A stretch of 64,000 bases of DNA from Variovorax paradoxus. Lineage in GTDB: Bacteria; Pseudomonadota; Gammaproteobacteria; Burkholderiales; Burkholderiaceae_C. Both the position numbers and the translations under genes were made by a program. The stretch spans positions 992,001-1,056,000 of the forward strand of contig CP063166.1 in assembly GCA_016806145.1 (NCBI GenBank). The letters run 5' to 3'. Shown here piece by piece: positions 8,515 to 17,092 of this stretch; positions within the stretch are counted from its first letter, which is position 1, and each line of letters begins with the position of its first letter. The notes under the pieces were generated by a model. The model was not told the origin of the DNA. It saw only the letters and a list, made by a program, of their open reading frames with translations, and ran no database searches.

Positions 8515-9260
8515 GCACAGAACGCAACTACGACCAAGAGATCTCGGACGCGGCGGACCACCAGTACGCGTATGGATTTGACTTCGACGTCATGCATCCG
8601 TACATGCTGAGGTCGTTCGAGCCCTTCATCCGGCCGGGAAAGGTGCTGGAGCTGGGCAGCTTCAAGGGCGACTTCACGCGGCGCCTGGTGGAACGGTTCG
8701 ACGACGTGACCTGCGTCGAGGCCTCCGAGGTGGCGCTGGGCGAAGCGAGGAGGCGGCTGGGCGACAAGGCGCAGTTCATCCATTCGCGCTTCGAGGATGC
8801 GACGCTGCCGCACCGCTACGACAACATCGTGCTCACCCATGTGCTCGAACACCTGGACGATCCGGTCAAGGTGCTCAAGCGGATCAACGAGGAGTGGCTG
8901 AGCGACGACGGGCGCTTCTTCCTGGTGTGCCCGAACGCGAATGCGCCCTCGCGGCAGATCGCGGTGAAGATGGGCCTGATCACGCACAACGCCGCGGTCA
9001 CGCCGGCCGAGGCGCAGCACGGGCACCGGTGCACCTACTCGCTGGACACGCTGGAGCGCGATGCGGTGGCGGCGGGGCTGCGGGTGGTGCACCGCAGCGG
9101 GATCTTCTTCAAGGCGCTGGCGAACTTCCAGTGGGACCGCCTGTTGAAGACCGACATCATTTCCAAGGAGTACCTGGAAGGCTGCTACCAGCTCGGACAG
9201 GTCTATCCGGACCTGTGCTCCAGCATCTTTCTCATGTGCGAACGCGGGCCCGGAAAATGA
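8511..9260 (+). CDS. Class I SAM-dependent methyltransferase
   Basis: A 249-residue methyltransferase of the Methyltransf_11/23 type. The SAM-binding motif I is VLELGSFKGDFTRRLVERF, with an acidic CVEASEVAL loop after beta-2 and a VLTHVLEHLDDPVKVLKRI segment typical of ubiquinone/menaquinone-like methyltransferases. In a polysaccharide locus it may methylate a sugar or a chain end. The ATG at 8511 overlaps the stop of the GNAT gene, and its own TGA at 9258-9260 overlaps the start of the next glycosyltransferase, so the three genes form a tightly coupled run. Confidence 0.85.
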   Translation: MSTERNYDQEISDAADHQYAYGFDFDVMHPYMLRSFEPFIRPGKVLELGSFKGDFTRRLVERFDDVTCVEASEVALGEARRRLGDKAQFIHSRFEDATLPHRYDNIVLTHVLEHLDDPVKVLKRINEEWLSDDGRFFLVCPNANAPSRQIAVKMGLITHNAAVTPAEAQHGHRCTYSLDTLERDAVAAGLRVVHRSGIFFKALANFQWDRLLKTDIISKEYLEGCYQLGQVYPDLCSSIFLMCERGPGK

Positions 9261-10174
9261 AGATTTCCTTTGTCGTCGCCGTCTATCAGAACGAGGGCGC
9301 GATCTCCAAGACGCACGAGAAGATCGCGGGCGTCTTCGCGGACCGACTCAAGGCGCACGAGTACGAGGTGGTCTTCATCGACGACGGTTCGACCGATGGC
9401 TCGCTGGAGGAGATCCGCAGCTTGCGCGCGATCGATCCCAACGTGAAGGGCCTGACCTTCACGCGCAACTTCGGCCAGATGGCCGCGATGCTGGCGGGCT
9501 TCAAGGAGGCGACAGGCGACGCCGTCATCAATATCTCGGCGGACCTGCAAGACCCGGTGGACCTGATCCCCGAGATGGTCGACAAGTGGATCGCGGGATC
9601 GGAGATCGTCATCTGCCACCGCACGGACCGTGCGGACACCTGGCTGGCCAAGACGTACTCGAGCCTGGCCTACGGCATGCTGCGCATGGCCATTCCGCAG
9701 ATGCCGTCGGGCGGCTTCGACTTCGTGCTGATGGACCGCAAGGTCATGGACGAATTCAACGCCATCGACGTGCGTCACCGGTTCTTCCAGGGCGACCTGT
9801 TGTGGACCGGCTACCGGACCAGCCTGATCCCCTACGAGAGGCAGAAGCGCACCATCGGCAAGTCGCAGTACAACTTCGGCAAGAAGCTGAAGAATTTCCT
9901 CGATGCGATGCTGGATGCGTCCTATCTGCCCATCCGTTTCATCTCCCTGGTGGGGTTGCTGACTTCCAGTCTGGGTGTGCTCTACAGCATCAGCATCGTA
10001 GTTGCATGGGCACGGGGGGAGACGCCCTTCGACGGCTGGGCGCCGCTCATGATCGCCGTCCTGCTGATCGGCGGACTCATCATGGTGATGCTGGGCGTGG
10101 TCGGTGAATACGTGTGGCGTATCAACGAGGAAGTGCGCAAGCGGCCGAACTATATCGTCAGGGACCGCTTCTGA
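9257..10174 (+). CDS. GtrB/DPM1-like polyprenyl-phosphate glycosyltransferase
   Basis: A 305-residue GT2 enzyme with two C-terminal membrane helices (around residues 235-258 and 264-292). It shows the GtrB/ArnC/DPM1 pattern: SFVVAVYQNEGAI, VVFIDDGSTDGS, LTFTRNFGQMAAMLAGF and the catalytic ISADLQDP. Family members move a sugar from its nucleotide to undecaprenyl phosphate on the inner membrane face. The flanking GtrA flippase-like gene and a large polytopic membrane protein complete the classic three-gene Gtr arrangement. Its start overlaps the methyltransferase stop. Confidence 0.88.
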   Translation: MKISFVVAVYQNEGAISKTHEKIAGVFADRLKAHEYEVVFIDDGSTDGSLEEIRSLRAIDPNVKGLTFTRNFGQMAAMLAGFKEATGDAVINISADLQDPVDLIPEMVDKWIAGSEIVICHRTDRADTWLAKTYSSLAYGMLRMAIPQMPSGGFDFVLMDRKVMDEFNAIDVRHRFFQGDLLWTGYRTSLIPYERQKRTIGKSQYNFGKKLKNFLDAMLDASYLPIRFISLVGLLTSSLGVLYSISIVVAWARGETPFDGWAPLMIAVLLIGGLIMVMLGVVGEYVWRINEEVRKRPNYIVRDRF

Positions 10175-10184
10175 AATCCGGCGC

Positions 10185-10598
10185 GTGATTCGTCTCAAGT
10201 CTCTCGCCGCGCAGTTCTCCAAGTTCACCGTCGTCGGGGGGGTGAACTTCTTTTTCACGCTGGTGCTTTTCTATCTGGCCGTGGTCGTGCTGCGCATCAA
10301 CCACCTGATCGCGTTGGTGCTGGTCTCGCTGATCGGGATGCTGCTCACCTACACGCTCAACTACTACTGGGTCTTCAAGCCGAGCGAGAAGATCACCTTC
10401 GGCTCACGGCTGGCCAAGTACATCGGCGCGGGCCTGGTCTCGGTGGCGCTGAACGTGCTGTTGCTGCATCTGCTCACCTCGAACACGCACATCGCGCCGT
10501 TCTATGGGCAACTGCTGCTGATCCCGTTCGTCGTGCTGTTCAATTTTCTTTCCGCGAAGCTCTGGTCGTTGCGGGTCGAGCAGCCCTCGACGCCATGA
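10185..10598 (+). CDS. GtrA-family membrane protein (putative lipid-linked sugar flippase)
   Basis: A 137-residue GtrA/DPMS3 family protein with four predicted membrane helices (FTVVGGVNFFFTLVLFYL, LIALVLVSLIGMLLTYTL, YIGAGLVSVALNVLLLHL, LLLIPFVVLFNFLSAKLW). The TLNYYWVF and FNFLSAKLW segments are typical of the family. GtrA proteins are thought to flip undecaprenyl-phosphate sugars to the periplasm. I chose the GTG at 10185, which gives VIRLKSLAAQFSKFTVVGG as the usual short lead; it lies 10 bp after the GtrB stop. The stop overlaps the next gene by four bases. Confidence 0.85.
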   Translation: MIRLKSLAAQFSKFTVVGGVNFFFTLVLFYLAVVVLRINHLIALVLVSLIGMLLTYTLNYYWVFKPSEKITFGSRLAKYIGAGLVSVALNVLLLHLLTSNTHIAPFYGQLLLIPFVVLFNFLSAKLWSLRVEQPSTP

Positions 10599-12343
10599 GA
10601 TCCGTGGACGAGGGCACGCCCGTCGACGAGGCGGGTGGCAGTGCAACAGCCCCGTGGCGAGCGCTGGAGGCGGCGGTCGCCGCGTTCGTGCTGGTCGCCG
10701 CATGCGCGGTGATCGTCTATGCGGTCTGGTCGCGCAACCGCGGCTTCGAGATCACGGACGAGGCCTACTACCTCCTGCTCGCGATCCATCCCGCCGAGAC
10801 CCGGTTCTATATCAGCGCCCAGCAATGGGCGACGGCGCCGATCTGGCAGCTCACCGGCAGCCTTGCATCGTTCCGAATGGCCGGCCTCGTGCTGCTGGCG
10901 GGCAGCGCGGCGGTGCTCGGCATGGGCGCGCTGGCTGCGGCGCGCGGGCTTGCCACGCCTGGCCGGCCGCCGATGTCGGGGCGTGTGGCCGTGATCGGCG
11001 GCGCGGTCGTTTGCGCGCTGCTGTATGCGATCACCATCAACGTGTCGCCGAGCTACAACCTGCTGGCTTCCGCGGGTGCCTATCTGGCTCTGGGACTGGT
11101 GTTGCTGGCTGGCGGCAAGACATCGACGGTCTCGCGCACCGCGCTTTTCGGCGTGGCCGGCGTCGCGCTTGCGGTGGAGTTCGTCTGCAAGCCATCGTCG
11201 GGCGTGGCCACCTTCGTGCTCGTGGCAGTCGCCGTGCTGTGGCTGGACCGGTCGGGCGGTCGCAAGACGGTGGCATTGGCAACCGTGGTCGCCGGCGGAT
11301 CGCTCGGGCTTGCCGCGCTGCTCTTCTCGCAATCCACGCCAGGCGAAGCCGTGCAGGCCTTCAGTGGCGGCATGGCGCTCTTCAGGATGGTCCAGTCCGA
11401 GCCCATCTTCACGCGGCTGGCTCGCTATGCCATCGAGTTCGGGGGCTACGCAGCCGATGCGATGCGCGCGAACGTATTCCTGATCGTCGCGGTGCTCGTG
11501 TACCTGATCAGGACAAGTCGGGTGACGATCGCACTTGTGATCGCCGCGGTCGGCCAAACGCTTCTCGCCACTCGGTACTTCGAGTACGGAATGCCGCAAT
11601 ACATCGAGTACATGCAACGGGCACTGGTTTTCCTGGCGCTCATGCTCGCGGTCCTGTGGCAGGCCATGCCTGTGCGCTTCAGAGGGCTCATTTCCGTGCT
11701 GGCCCTGTTGCCCTACACCGTGGCCATGGGAACCGGCAACGCGCTCTTCGGGCAGGTGATCATTTCTCTGGCCTCCTGGGGCGCCTTGATGGCGCTCGCC
11801 GCCTATGCCAGGCCGTCGGCGAGCAGGGATGCGGCGGTGCCGATGGCCATCCTCGTCGGGTTCGTCGCACTGACGAGCGCCCAGATCCTCGTCTACAAGG
11901 CCAAGATCCCCTACAACCTGAACGAGCGCATGGACCGGCAGTCGTTTCCCGCCACGATCGGCCCGTTGGGGCGGGTGAAGGTGGATGCGGAAACCGTGCG
12001 GTTCATGCAGCAGGTCGACGCGGCGGTCGCGAAATGCCGCATTGCGCCGGGCGCGCCGTTCCTGGGGCTCTACAACGTTCCTGGCCTCGCGCTGGCGCTG
12101 AACGCGGTGCCCATCGATACGCCCTGGCTGAACAACGTCGCCCAGGCCGATGCGGTGCTCTCGTCGAACGAAGCCATTGTCGGCAACGCCGTGCTTGCCA
12201 TCCGGCTGAACGCCGACGCGAGCCTACCGCCGCTCCCCGTCGCGCTGAAGGGGTTTTCAGCGAATTTCGAGCACTGTGGGGATGCGGTGTTTCCTCACGA
12301 GCAGCAGAAGATCCAGATCTGGAGCGGTCTCTCGCGCAGATAA
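10595..12343 (+). CDS. Polytopic membrane protein, probable GT-C type glycosyltransferase
   Basis: A 582-residue protein with about ten to twelve hydrophobic segments and a hydrophilic C-terminal domain after about residue 435. In the first periplasmic loop it carries EITDEAYYLLLAIHP; an acidic pair in this position is the mark of GT-C enzymes such as ArnT and PMT, which use polyprenyl-phosphate sugars. It overlaps the GtrA gene by four bases and ends the gtrB-gtrA run, the place of the serotype-specific transferase in classic Gtr operons. The specific sugar and acceptor are unknown; GT-C assignment rests on topology, this motif and context. Confidence 0.65.
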   Translation: MRSVDEGTPVDEAGGSATAPWRALEAAVAAFVLVAACAVIVYAVWSRNRGFEITDEAYYLLLAIHPAETRFYISAQQWATAPIWQLTGSLASFRMAGLVLLAGSAAVLGMGALAAARGLATPGRPPMSGRVAVIGGAVVCALLYAITINVSPSYNLLASAGAYLALGLVLLAGGKTSTVSRTALFGVAGVALAVEFVCKPSSGVATFVLVAVAVLWLDRSGGRKTVALATVVAGGSLGLAALLFSQSTPGEAVQAFSGGMALFRMVQSEPIFTRLARYAIEFGGYAADAMRANVFLIVAVLVYLIRTSRVTIALVIAAVGQTLLATRYFEYGMPQYIEYMQRALVFLALMLAVLWQAMPVRFRGLISVLALLPYTVAMGTGNALFGQVIISLASWGALMALAAYARPSASRDAAVPMAILVGFVALTSAQILVYKAKIPYNLNERMDRQSFPATIGPLGRVKVDAETVRFMQQVDAAVAKCRIAPGAPFLGLYNVPGLALALNAVPIDTPWLNNVAQADAVLSSNEAIVGNAVLAIRLNADASLPPLPVALKGFSANFEHCGDAVFPHEQQKIQIWSGLSRR

Positions 12344-12345
12344 GC

Positions 12346-14031
12346 TCAACGGGCCGTTCGCCGCTCGATTTCGTCGAGTTCGATGGCCAGCCGATCCGGA
12401 TCTATCGTGTAGCTGTCCTGAAAGAGGCCGGGGTCTGCAATGGTGAGTTCGTCGCCCGGTCGAAACAGCGGATGACTCCCCGCAAGAACTCTGTAGCGAC
12501 AGCCTGCGAACAATGCCATGTTGGATTGCGAGCAGAAGAGCTGAGCATAAGGCGATGCAAGCGCGAGCACTTCCGTCTCCGGCTTGCAGAAGATCAGGTT
12601 GGTGAAGGCCGCGCCCATCGCTCCGATGATCGTTCTCGCTTCGGAGAACAGGCGTACCTGCTGCTCGAAGGAAAGGGTTCCGGTATCGACGACCTCGTAC
12701 CCGAACGATGCGACGAGTGCTTCGATCTCCGATGCGTTGGCGATGTTGCGCCCGCTGCGACGCGCCAGGAATACCTTGCGCACTCCCCTGACGGACGGGT
12801 CGATGCCGAATTTCGAGAAAACCGTGGTCTGCATATGCTGCAGTGTCTTGAAGCAAACCGCGGAGGTTTTCCACATGGGCTCGCGCAGGTTGTCGGCCAA
12901 ATTGGTACACGACGACGGCACGTAGAGATTGTCGACATTCAGCAGCGTTGAGTTGTCGAGGCGATATATCGGCCAATCGGGTAGAAGAGCCTGTAGCGAT
13001 TCGAATTCCTGTTCGAACATGCCGTCGGCCACGAGCAACGGGATTTTTTCCAATTGGGGTTGCCCCGACAACAGGTAGGCCTTCCCCAGATACTCGATCA
13101 GCCAATGATAGTAATTGGGGCTGCATCGGCCACCGAGCAAGATGGCTGCCGGAAGCGTGATCGTCTTCTCATGGCGAAACCAGAGGAAAATATCGCGTTT
13201 GTGGTTCAGCGATACAACGTATTGCCAGATTCCCGCGACAAAGCCCTCGTGAGGATTTGCCGCCGGTTCGTAAATAACAAATTGATCGCCGGACAATACC
13301 TGAAATCCGCCGACGACTTTCGCGTCCTTTATCGACGCGATCCATTGTTCAGGGACTTCGACCGTTCGAGGTGGCCGCTCTGCGGTCGAGTCGACGACCT
13401 CCGGCTCTCGAAATGTCATTGGGTAGGACGGTTCGAGGATTTGAATCTCATGGCCTGCGTCGACCAGTTCCGTATATGAAATCGTTTTGAACTTACCCAG
13501 CAAAATCTGATTTTCGTGCAGGTTCAATTGGCGAGAGATTTCGTTTGCCACGAAACTCGTGAAAATCCCCTTTTGAGCATCTTCGAAAAGCATGCGCCTG
13601 TAACTTTCCAGGACAGCCTCGGTGGGTGGGATTTTCTTGAAGTCCCTGATTTTCAGCTTCAAGAAAAAGGCCCATGTAGCGAGCGTCGCCGAAGCCTCGT
13701 TGATCTTCCTGTTTTCCTTGCGCCCAATGCTGGCGTAGTGTTCAGCGGGAGAAAGCCCTTTGCCGGCGACATCCGGGTAGTATTTCAGGTAGAATTTTTC
13801 GTCGAGAAAAAACCTGATCAGAAAACTGGTGGTTTTTTCGAAATGCCAAATTGAAAACTTTTCCATCCCGAGGTTGGGGTGCCTTCCCTCGGAAAATCCG
13901 TAGTGGAAATAATGATAGTTCGTGTCGAGGCCGGATCTTGCCACGTCACGATATTTATTCTTATAATACTCGTCGTCGACAATCCTGGTCTTGGACAGGA
14001 TTTTTAATGCCAAGGCGTTGAGTCGGTTCAT
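12346..14031 (-). CDS. GT61/DUF563-type glycosyltransferase
   Basis: A 561-residue protein whose C-terminal half matches GT61 transferases (KVFLARRSGRNIANASEIEAL, IIGAMGAAFTNLIFCKPETEV). The N-terminal region carries short Tyr/His/Pro-rich blocks (YYKNKYRDVARSG, FYLKYYPDVAGKGLSPAEHY) resembling repeats found near glycosyltransferases of other surface loci. It is convergent with the membrane protein before it (2 bp apart) and divergent from the acetyltransferase after it. Base composition is visibly lower in G+C than in neighbours, above all in its 5' half (13400-14031), so recent acquisition is plausible. Confidence 0.75.
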   Translation of the reverse strand: MNRLNALALKILSKTRIVDDEYYKNKYRDVARSGLDTNYHYFHYGFSEGRHPNLGMEKFSIWHFEKTTSFLIRFFLDEKFYLKYYPDVAGKGLSPAEHYASIGRKENRKINEASATLATWAFFLKLKIRDFKKIPPTEAVLESYRRMLFEDAQKGIFTSFVANEISRQLNLHENQILLGKFKTISYTELVDAGHEIQILEPSYPMTFREPEVVDSTAERPPRTVEVPEQWIASIKDAKVVGGFQVLSGDQFVIYEPAANPHEGFVAGIWQYVVSLNHKRDIFLWFRHEKTITLPAAILLGGRCSPNYYHWLIEYLGKAYLLSGQPQLEKIPLLVADGMFEQEFESLQALLPDWPIYRLDNSTLLNVDNLYVPSSCTNLADNLREPMWKTSAVCFKTLQHMQTTVFSKFGIDPSVRGVRKVFLARRSGRNIANASEIEALVASFGYEVVDTGTLSFEQQVRLFSEARTIIGAMGAAFTNLIFCKPETEVLALASPYAQLFCSQSNMALFAGCRYRVLAGSHPLFRPGDELTIADPGLFQDSYTIDPDRLAIELDEIERRTAR

Positions 14032-14093
14032 TTTATGGTGCTGTGTGTTCCGGTAAGGCGAGCAATTGTTCCGCTTTTAAACTTCTTGATTAA

Positions 14094-14573
14094 ATGAATT
14101 CTGATAATTCAATATTCATTCACCCTCTGGCGGATGTTCAGGCAACCGAAATCGGAGCGGGAACGAAGATCTGGCAATTCAATGTCGTGGCGGCGGGGGC
14201 TCGCATAGGAAAGAATTGCAATATCTCGGCGCATTGTTTCATAGAGGGCGGAGCGGTGGTCGGCGACAACGTCACATTGAAATGCGGTGTCTATCTATGG
14301 GATGGAATTACGCTCGAATCCGATGTTTTCGTGGGCCCGGGAGCCTTGTTCACCAACGACATGTTTCCTCGGTCCAAGGTCTATCCTGAGTCCTTTTTGC
14401 GAACTACGGTTTGCGAGGGTGCGTCGATCGGTGCGGGAGCCGTCTTGACGCCTGGTATCACCATAGGACGGCATGCCATGATAGCGGCAGGTGCAGTGGT
14501 GAAGAGGGATGTCGAACCTTTTTCTCTCGTAAGAGGAGTGCCGGCCCGGCATGTGAGATTCATTGATGTTTGA
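14094..14573 (+). CDS. Left-handed beta-helix acyltransferase, FdtC/QdtC/WbpD-like
   Basis: A 159-residue hexapeptide-repeat acyltransferase. The order IHPLADVQ, IGAGTKIWQFNVVA, NCNISAHCFIEGG, VTLKCGVYLWDGI, VFVGPGALFTNDMFPRS is characteristic of the FdtC/QdtC/WbpD/WlbB group, trimeric enzymes that N-acetylate dTDP- or UDP-3-amino sugars using acetyl-CoA. It would complete the FdtA-FdtB route to a 3-acetamido-3,6-dideoxyhexose, although it lies about 13 kb from those genes. The region is AT-rich compared with the flanks. The start lies in a 62-bp spacer shared with the divergent GT61 gene. Confidence 0.82.
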   Translation: MNSDNSIFIHPLADVQATEIGAGTKIWQFNVVAAGARIGKNCNISAHCFIEGGAVVGDNVTLKCGVYLWDGITLESDVFVGPGALFTNDMFPRSKVYPESFLRTTVCEGASIGAGAVLTPGITIGRHAMIAAGAVVKRDVEPFSLVRGVPARHVRFIDV

Positions 14574-14754
14574 GTTGAAGATATAAAAATCCCGGGAATC
14601 GATTGTTCGAAAGCTCGCATTTTAATCCGGCTCTACATAAATATTTACTTGGATCAATTTGGCGTCCGGTCCGCGTGACTTCGCGCTCTGGCGGGAAGGC
14701 CGGTCTGGGGCACCACGGTAAACTTCGTGAACCTAAAGAAATCAGGAGAAGCAG
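14574..14754. other. AT-rich intergenic spacer between two acyltransferase genes
   Basis: A 181-bp spacer with runs such as ACATAAATATTTACTTGG that contrast with the GC-rich surroundings. I see no gene, clear promoter pair or terminator hairpin. It continues the low-G+C stretch that covers the 5' half of the GT61 gene and the preceding acetyltransferase, and composition returns to the local norm inside the next gene. Confidence 0.5.
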
Positions 14755-15510
14755 ATGATTCATCCCACCGCGCACATCGAAAAGGGCGCACAGCTAGGAG
14801 AGGGCGTTTCCATCGGAGCATTCTCGATCGTCCATCGCGAGGCAATCATCGGCGACAGGACTGTCATCGAGAGCCACTGTGAAATCGCGTATCCCTCCAA
14901 GTTGGCGAACGGAGAGCTGCTCACGATCGGCCAGGACTCCTTGATTCGCTCGCACAGCGTTTTTTACGCTGGCTCCACCTTCGGGGAGAAATTGGTGACC
15001 GGCCACCGCGTTACCGTTCGCGAATTGACAAAAGCTGGGAAGAATTTCCAGATCGGGACATTGGGCGACATACAAGGCCATTGCGAAATTGGCGACTATG
15101 TGCGAACCCACAGCAACGTTCACATCGGGCACGCATCGAAGGTCGGAAGCTTCGTATGGATCTTCCCGTATGTCGTCCTGACCAATGATCCTCACCCGCC
15201 GAGCGAGACCTGCATTGGCTGCGAGATCGGTGACTATGCCGCCATCGCGACCATGTCGGTGGTGTTGCCAGGCGTCAAGGTTGGCGAACACTCGTTGATT
15301 GCGGCACTCAGCTGCGTCGGAAGGGATGTCGAACCGCACACGGTTGTCGGTGGTTCGCCCGCGAAGTTCCTGTGCAAGACCGAGAAGATCAAGCTGCGCG
15401 ATGGCACTGGCCGTAATGCCTATCCGTGGACCACCCATTTTCACCGCGGGTACCCAGAGGAGGTCGTATCGCAGTGGCTGGCGGAGGCTGCCACCCGAGC
15501 CACGGCGTGA
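14755..15510 (+). CDS. Left-handed beta-helix acyltransferase (hexapeptide family)
   Basis: A 251-residue hexapeptide-repeat protein with two blocks of repeats (IHPTAHIEKGAQLGEGVSIG; IGTLGDIQGHCEIGDYV; SNVHIGHASKVGSFVWIFP) and the family endpiece VVGGSPAKFLC. It resembles LpxA/DapH-like and sugar O- or N-acyltransferases; a PHPPSE loop after TND parallels the loop of the preceding gene's family. The C-terminal 40 residues are non-repetitive (WTTHFHRGYPEEVVSQWL). The substrate is unknown, presumably a polysaccharide precursor. An AGGAG ribosome site stands seven bases before the ATG at 14755. Confidence 0.75.
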   Translation: MIHPTAHIEKGAQLGEGVSIGAFSIVHREAIIGDRTVIESHCEIAYPSKLANGELLTIGQDSLIRSHSVFYAGSTFGEKLVTGHRVTVRELTKAGKNFQIGTLGDIQGHCEIGDYVRTHSNVHIGHASKVGSFVWIFPYVVLTNDPHPPSETCIGCEIGDYAAIATMSVVLPGVKVGEHSLIAALSCVGRDVEPHTVVGGSPAKFLCKTEKIKLRDGTGRNAYPWTTHFHRGYPEEVVSQWLAEAATRATA

Positions 15511-15583
15511 CGCCGTAGTTCGAGCTCGGCCCTTCGCACCGGGCCACCATTCCTTCAGCCGCGAGAGGCGGGAGGCCTGACTG

Positions 15584-16285
15584 CTAGCACTCCACGATCC
15601 GCCCGTGCTCCAGGCGGATCACGCGGTTGCACTCCTTGGAAATCAGGTCGGGGGAGTGCGACGCCAGCACCAGGATGCCGGACTTGGCCACCACTTCGCG
15701 CATGCGCCGCTCGGCCTTTTCGGTGAACTCGGCGTCACCGACCGACAGCCATTCGTCCATGAGCAGGATGTCGGCCTCGATGCTGGTCGAGATCGAGAAG
15801 GCCAGGCGCATCAGCATGCCGGTGGAGTAGGTGCGCACGGGCATGTTCACGTACTCGCCCAGGCCGCTGAATTCGCAGATGTCCTGCGTGAGCTGTTCCA
15901 CCCGCTTGCGGCTCATGCCCATGACCAGGCCGCGCAGCATGATGTTCTCCAGGCCGCTGGCATCGACTTCGATGCCCAGCACCGGGTCGATCAGGCTGGC
16001 GACGGTGCCTTGCCGCGTGAAATCGCCCGAGGAGGGCTCGTAGACGCCGGCCAGCGTACGCAGGAGCGTCGACTTGCCGGCGCCGTTGTGGCCGATCAGG
16101 CCCAGCCGGTCGCCGCTGTTGAGCTCGATGCTGATGTCGCTGAGCGCCTGCACGACGGTCACGCCCGTCTCCTTGCCGAGCCGTCCGCCCGTCACGGAGG
16201 CAGCCAGGGTCTTGCGCAGCGAACTCGCGCCGGCCCCGTAGATGGGGAAGTTGACCGAAACGTTCTTGAGGGAAATCAGAGCCAT
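15584..16285 (-). CDS. Wzt-like polysaccharide ABC exporter ATPase
   Basis: A 233-residue ATPase of the Wzt/KpsT/TagH class. Walker A is GHNGAGKST at residues 65-73, the signature is TYSTGMLMRL near 152-161, and Walker B is ILLMDE at 173-178, followed by the D-loop SVGD. It starts 3 bp after the permease stop and should form the Wzm2-Wzt2 exporter. Many O-antigen Wzt proteins have a C-terminal carbohydrate-binding domain of about 150-200 residues that reads the chain terminus; this one ends right after the nucleotide-binding domain, as in KpsT or in systems not needing a terminator. Confidence 0.9.
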   Translation of the reverse strand: MALISLKNVSVNFPIYGAGASSLRKTLAASVTGGRLGKETGVTVVQALSDISIELNSGDRLGLIGHNGAGKSTLLRTLAGVYEPSSGDFTRQGTVASLIDPVLGIEVDASGLENIMLRGLVMGMSRKRVEQLTQDICEFSGLGEYVNMPVRTYSTGMLMRLAFSISTSIEADILLMDEWLSVGDAEFTEKAERRMREVVAKSGILVLASHSPDLISKECNRVIRLEHGRIVEC

Positions 16286-16288
16286 GGG

Positions 16289-17092
16289 TCAGAGCCAGTA
16301 GACGACGCGGCGGCGGTACTTGATGAACAGCAGGCTGGCGCAGATCACGCTGAAGACGGTCCAGCCTGCGATCGCCAGCCAGTGGTGCAGGTCCGGTATG
16401 CCGCCCATCAGCGGCGTGCGCAGCAGGTCGAGCATCTGCGCCAGCGGGTTCCAGAGCACGTAGCGGGCACGTCCCGGCAGGTTCTCGGGCAGCCAGAAGA
16501 CCGGAGTGAGGAACATCAGCATCTGCATCATGCTCGTGACGATCTGCGTCACGTCGCGAAAACGCGTGCACACCAGCCCGAGCACCAGCCCGACGGCGTG
16601 CGCGTTGATGATCAGGAGCATGAACGCCGGCACGAACAGCAGCGCATGCCAGGACAGCGAGATGCCGGCCCACAGCGCGACCGGAACGTAAAGCACGATC
16701 TGGTGTGCGAACTGGATGATGTTGCGCGACAGGCCGCGCCAGACGAACAGCGTGATCGGAAAGTAGCCCTGCTTGAGGTAGTGGGCCGAATTCACGAAGG
16801 TATGGCACGCATCCGTCACGATGTTGGAGAAAAAGCCCCAGAAGATGACGCCCAGTGCCAGGTGCGGGAAGAAGCGTGAGAGTTCGGTGCCGAACAGGCC
16901 GCTGTAGAGCGGCCCCATGCCGCCGATCATGATGCCCATGCTCAGAGTCAGCCACAGCGGGCCGAGCAGGGAGCGGCGATAGCGCAGGACGATGTCGAAC
17001 CACGCGAGGGTCCACCAGATGTCGGGCCTACGGGTGCCGTCCCACCAGTCGGCCCAGGCGCCACGGTGGAGGTTGGAATGGACTTGGCTCAT
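16289..17092 (-). CDS. Wzm-like polysaccharide ABC exporter permease
   Basis: A 267-residue ABC-2 type permease of the Wzm/TagG/KpsM family with about six membrane helices and an N-terminal amphipathic lead (WWDGTRRPDIWWTLAWFDIVLRY). The RYRRSLLGPLWLTLSMG and LTPVFWLPENLPG segments are typical of O-antigen and capsule permeases. It transports undecaprenyl-diphosphate-linked glycan across the inner membrane, powered by the adjacent ATPase. The Wzm/Wzt pair runs leftward while the glycosyltransferase genes on its right run rightward from a shared 340-bp spacer. Confidence 0.9.
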   Translation of the reverse strand: MSQVHSNLHRGAWADWWDGTRRPDIWWTLAWFDIVLRYRRSLLGPLWLTLSMGIMIGGMGPLYSGLFGTELSRFFPHLALGVIFWGFFSNIVTDACHTFVNSAHYLKQGYFPITLFVWRGLSRNIIQFAHQIVLYVPVALWAGISLSWHALLFVPAFMLLIINAHAVGLVLGLVCTRFRDVTQIVTSMMQMLMFLTPVFWLPENLPGRARYVLWNPLAQMLDLLRTPLMGGIPDLHHWLAIAGWTVFSVICASLLFIKYRRRVVYWL

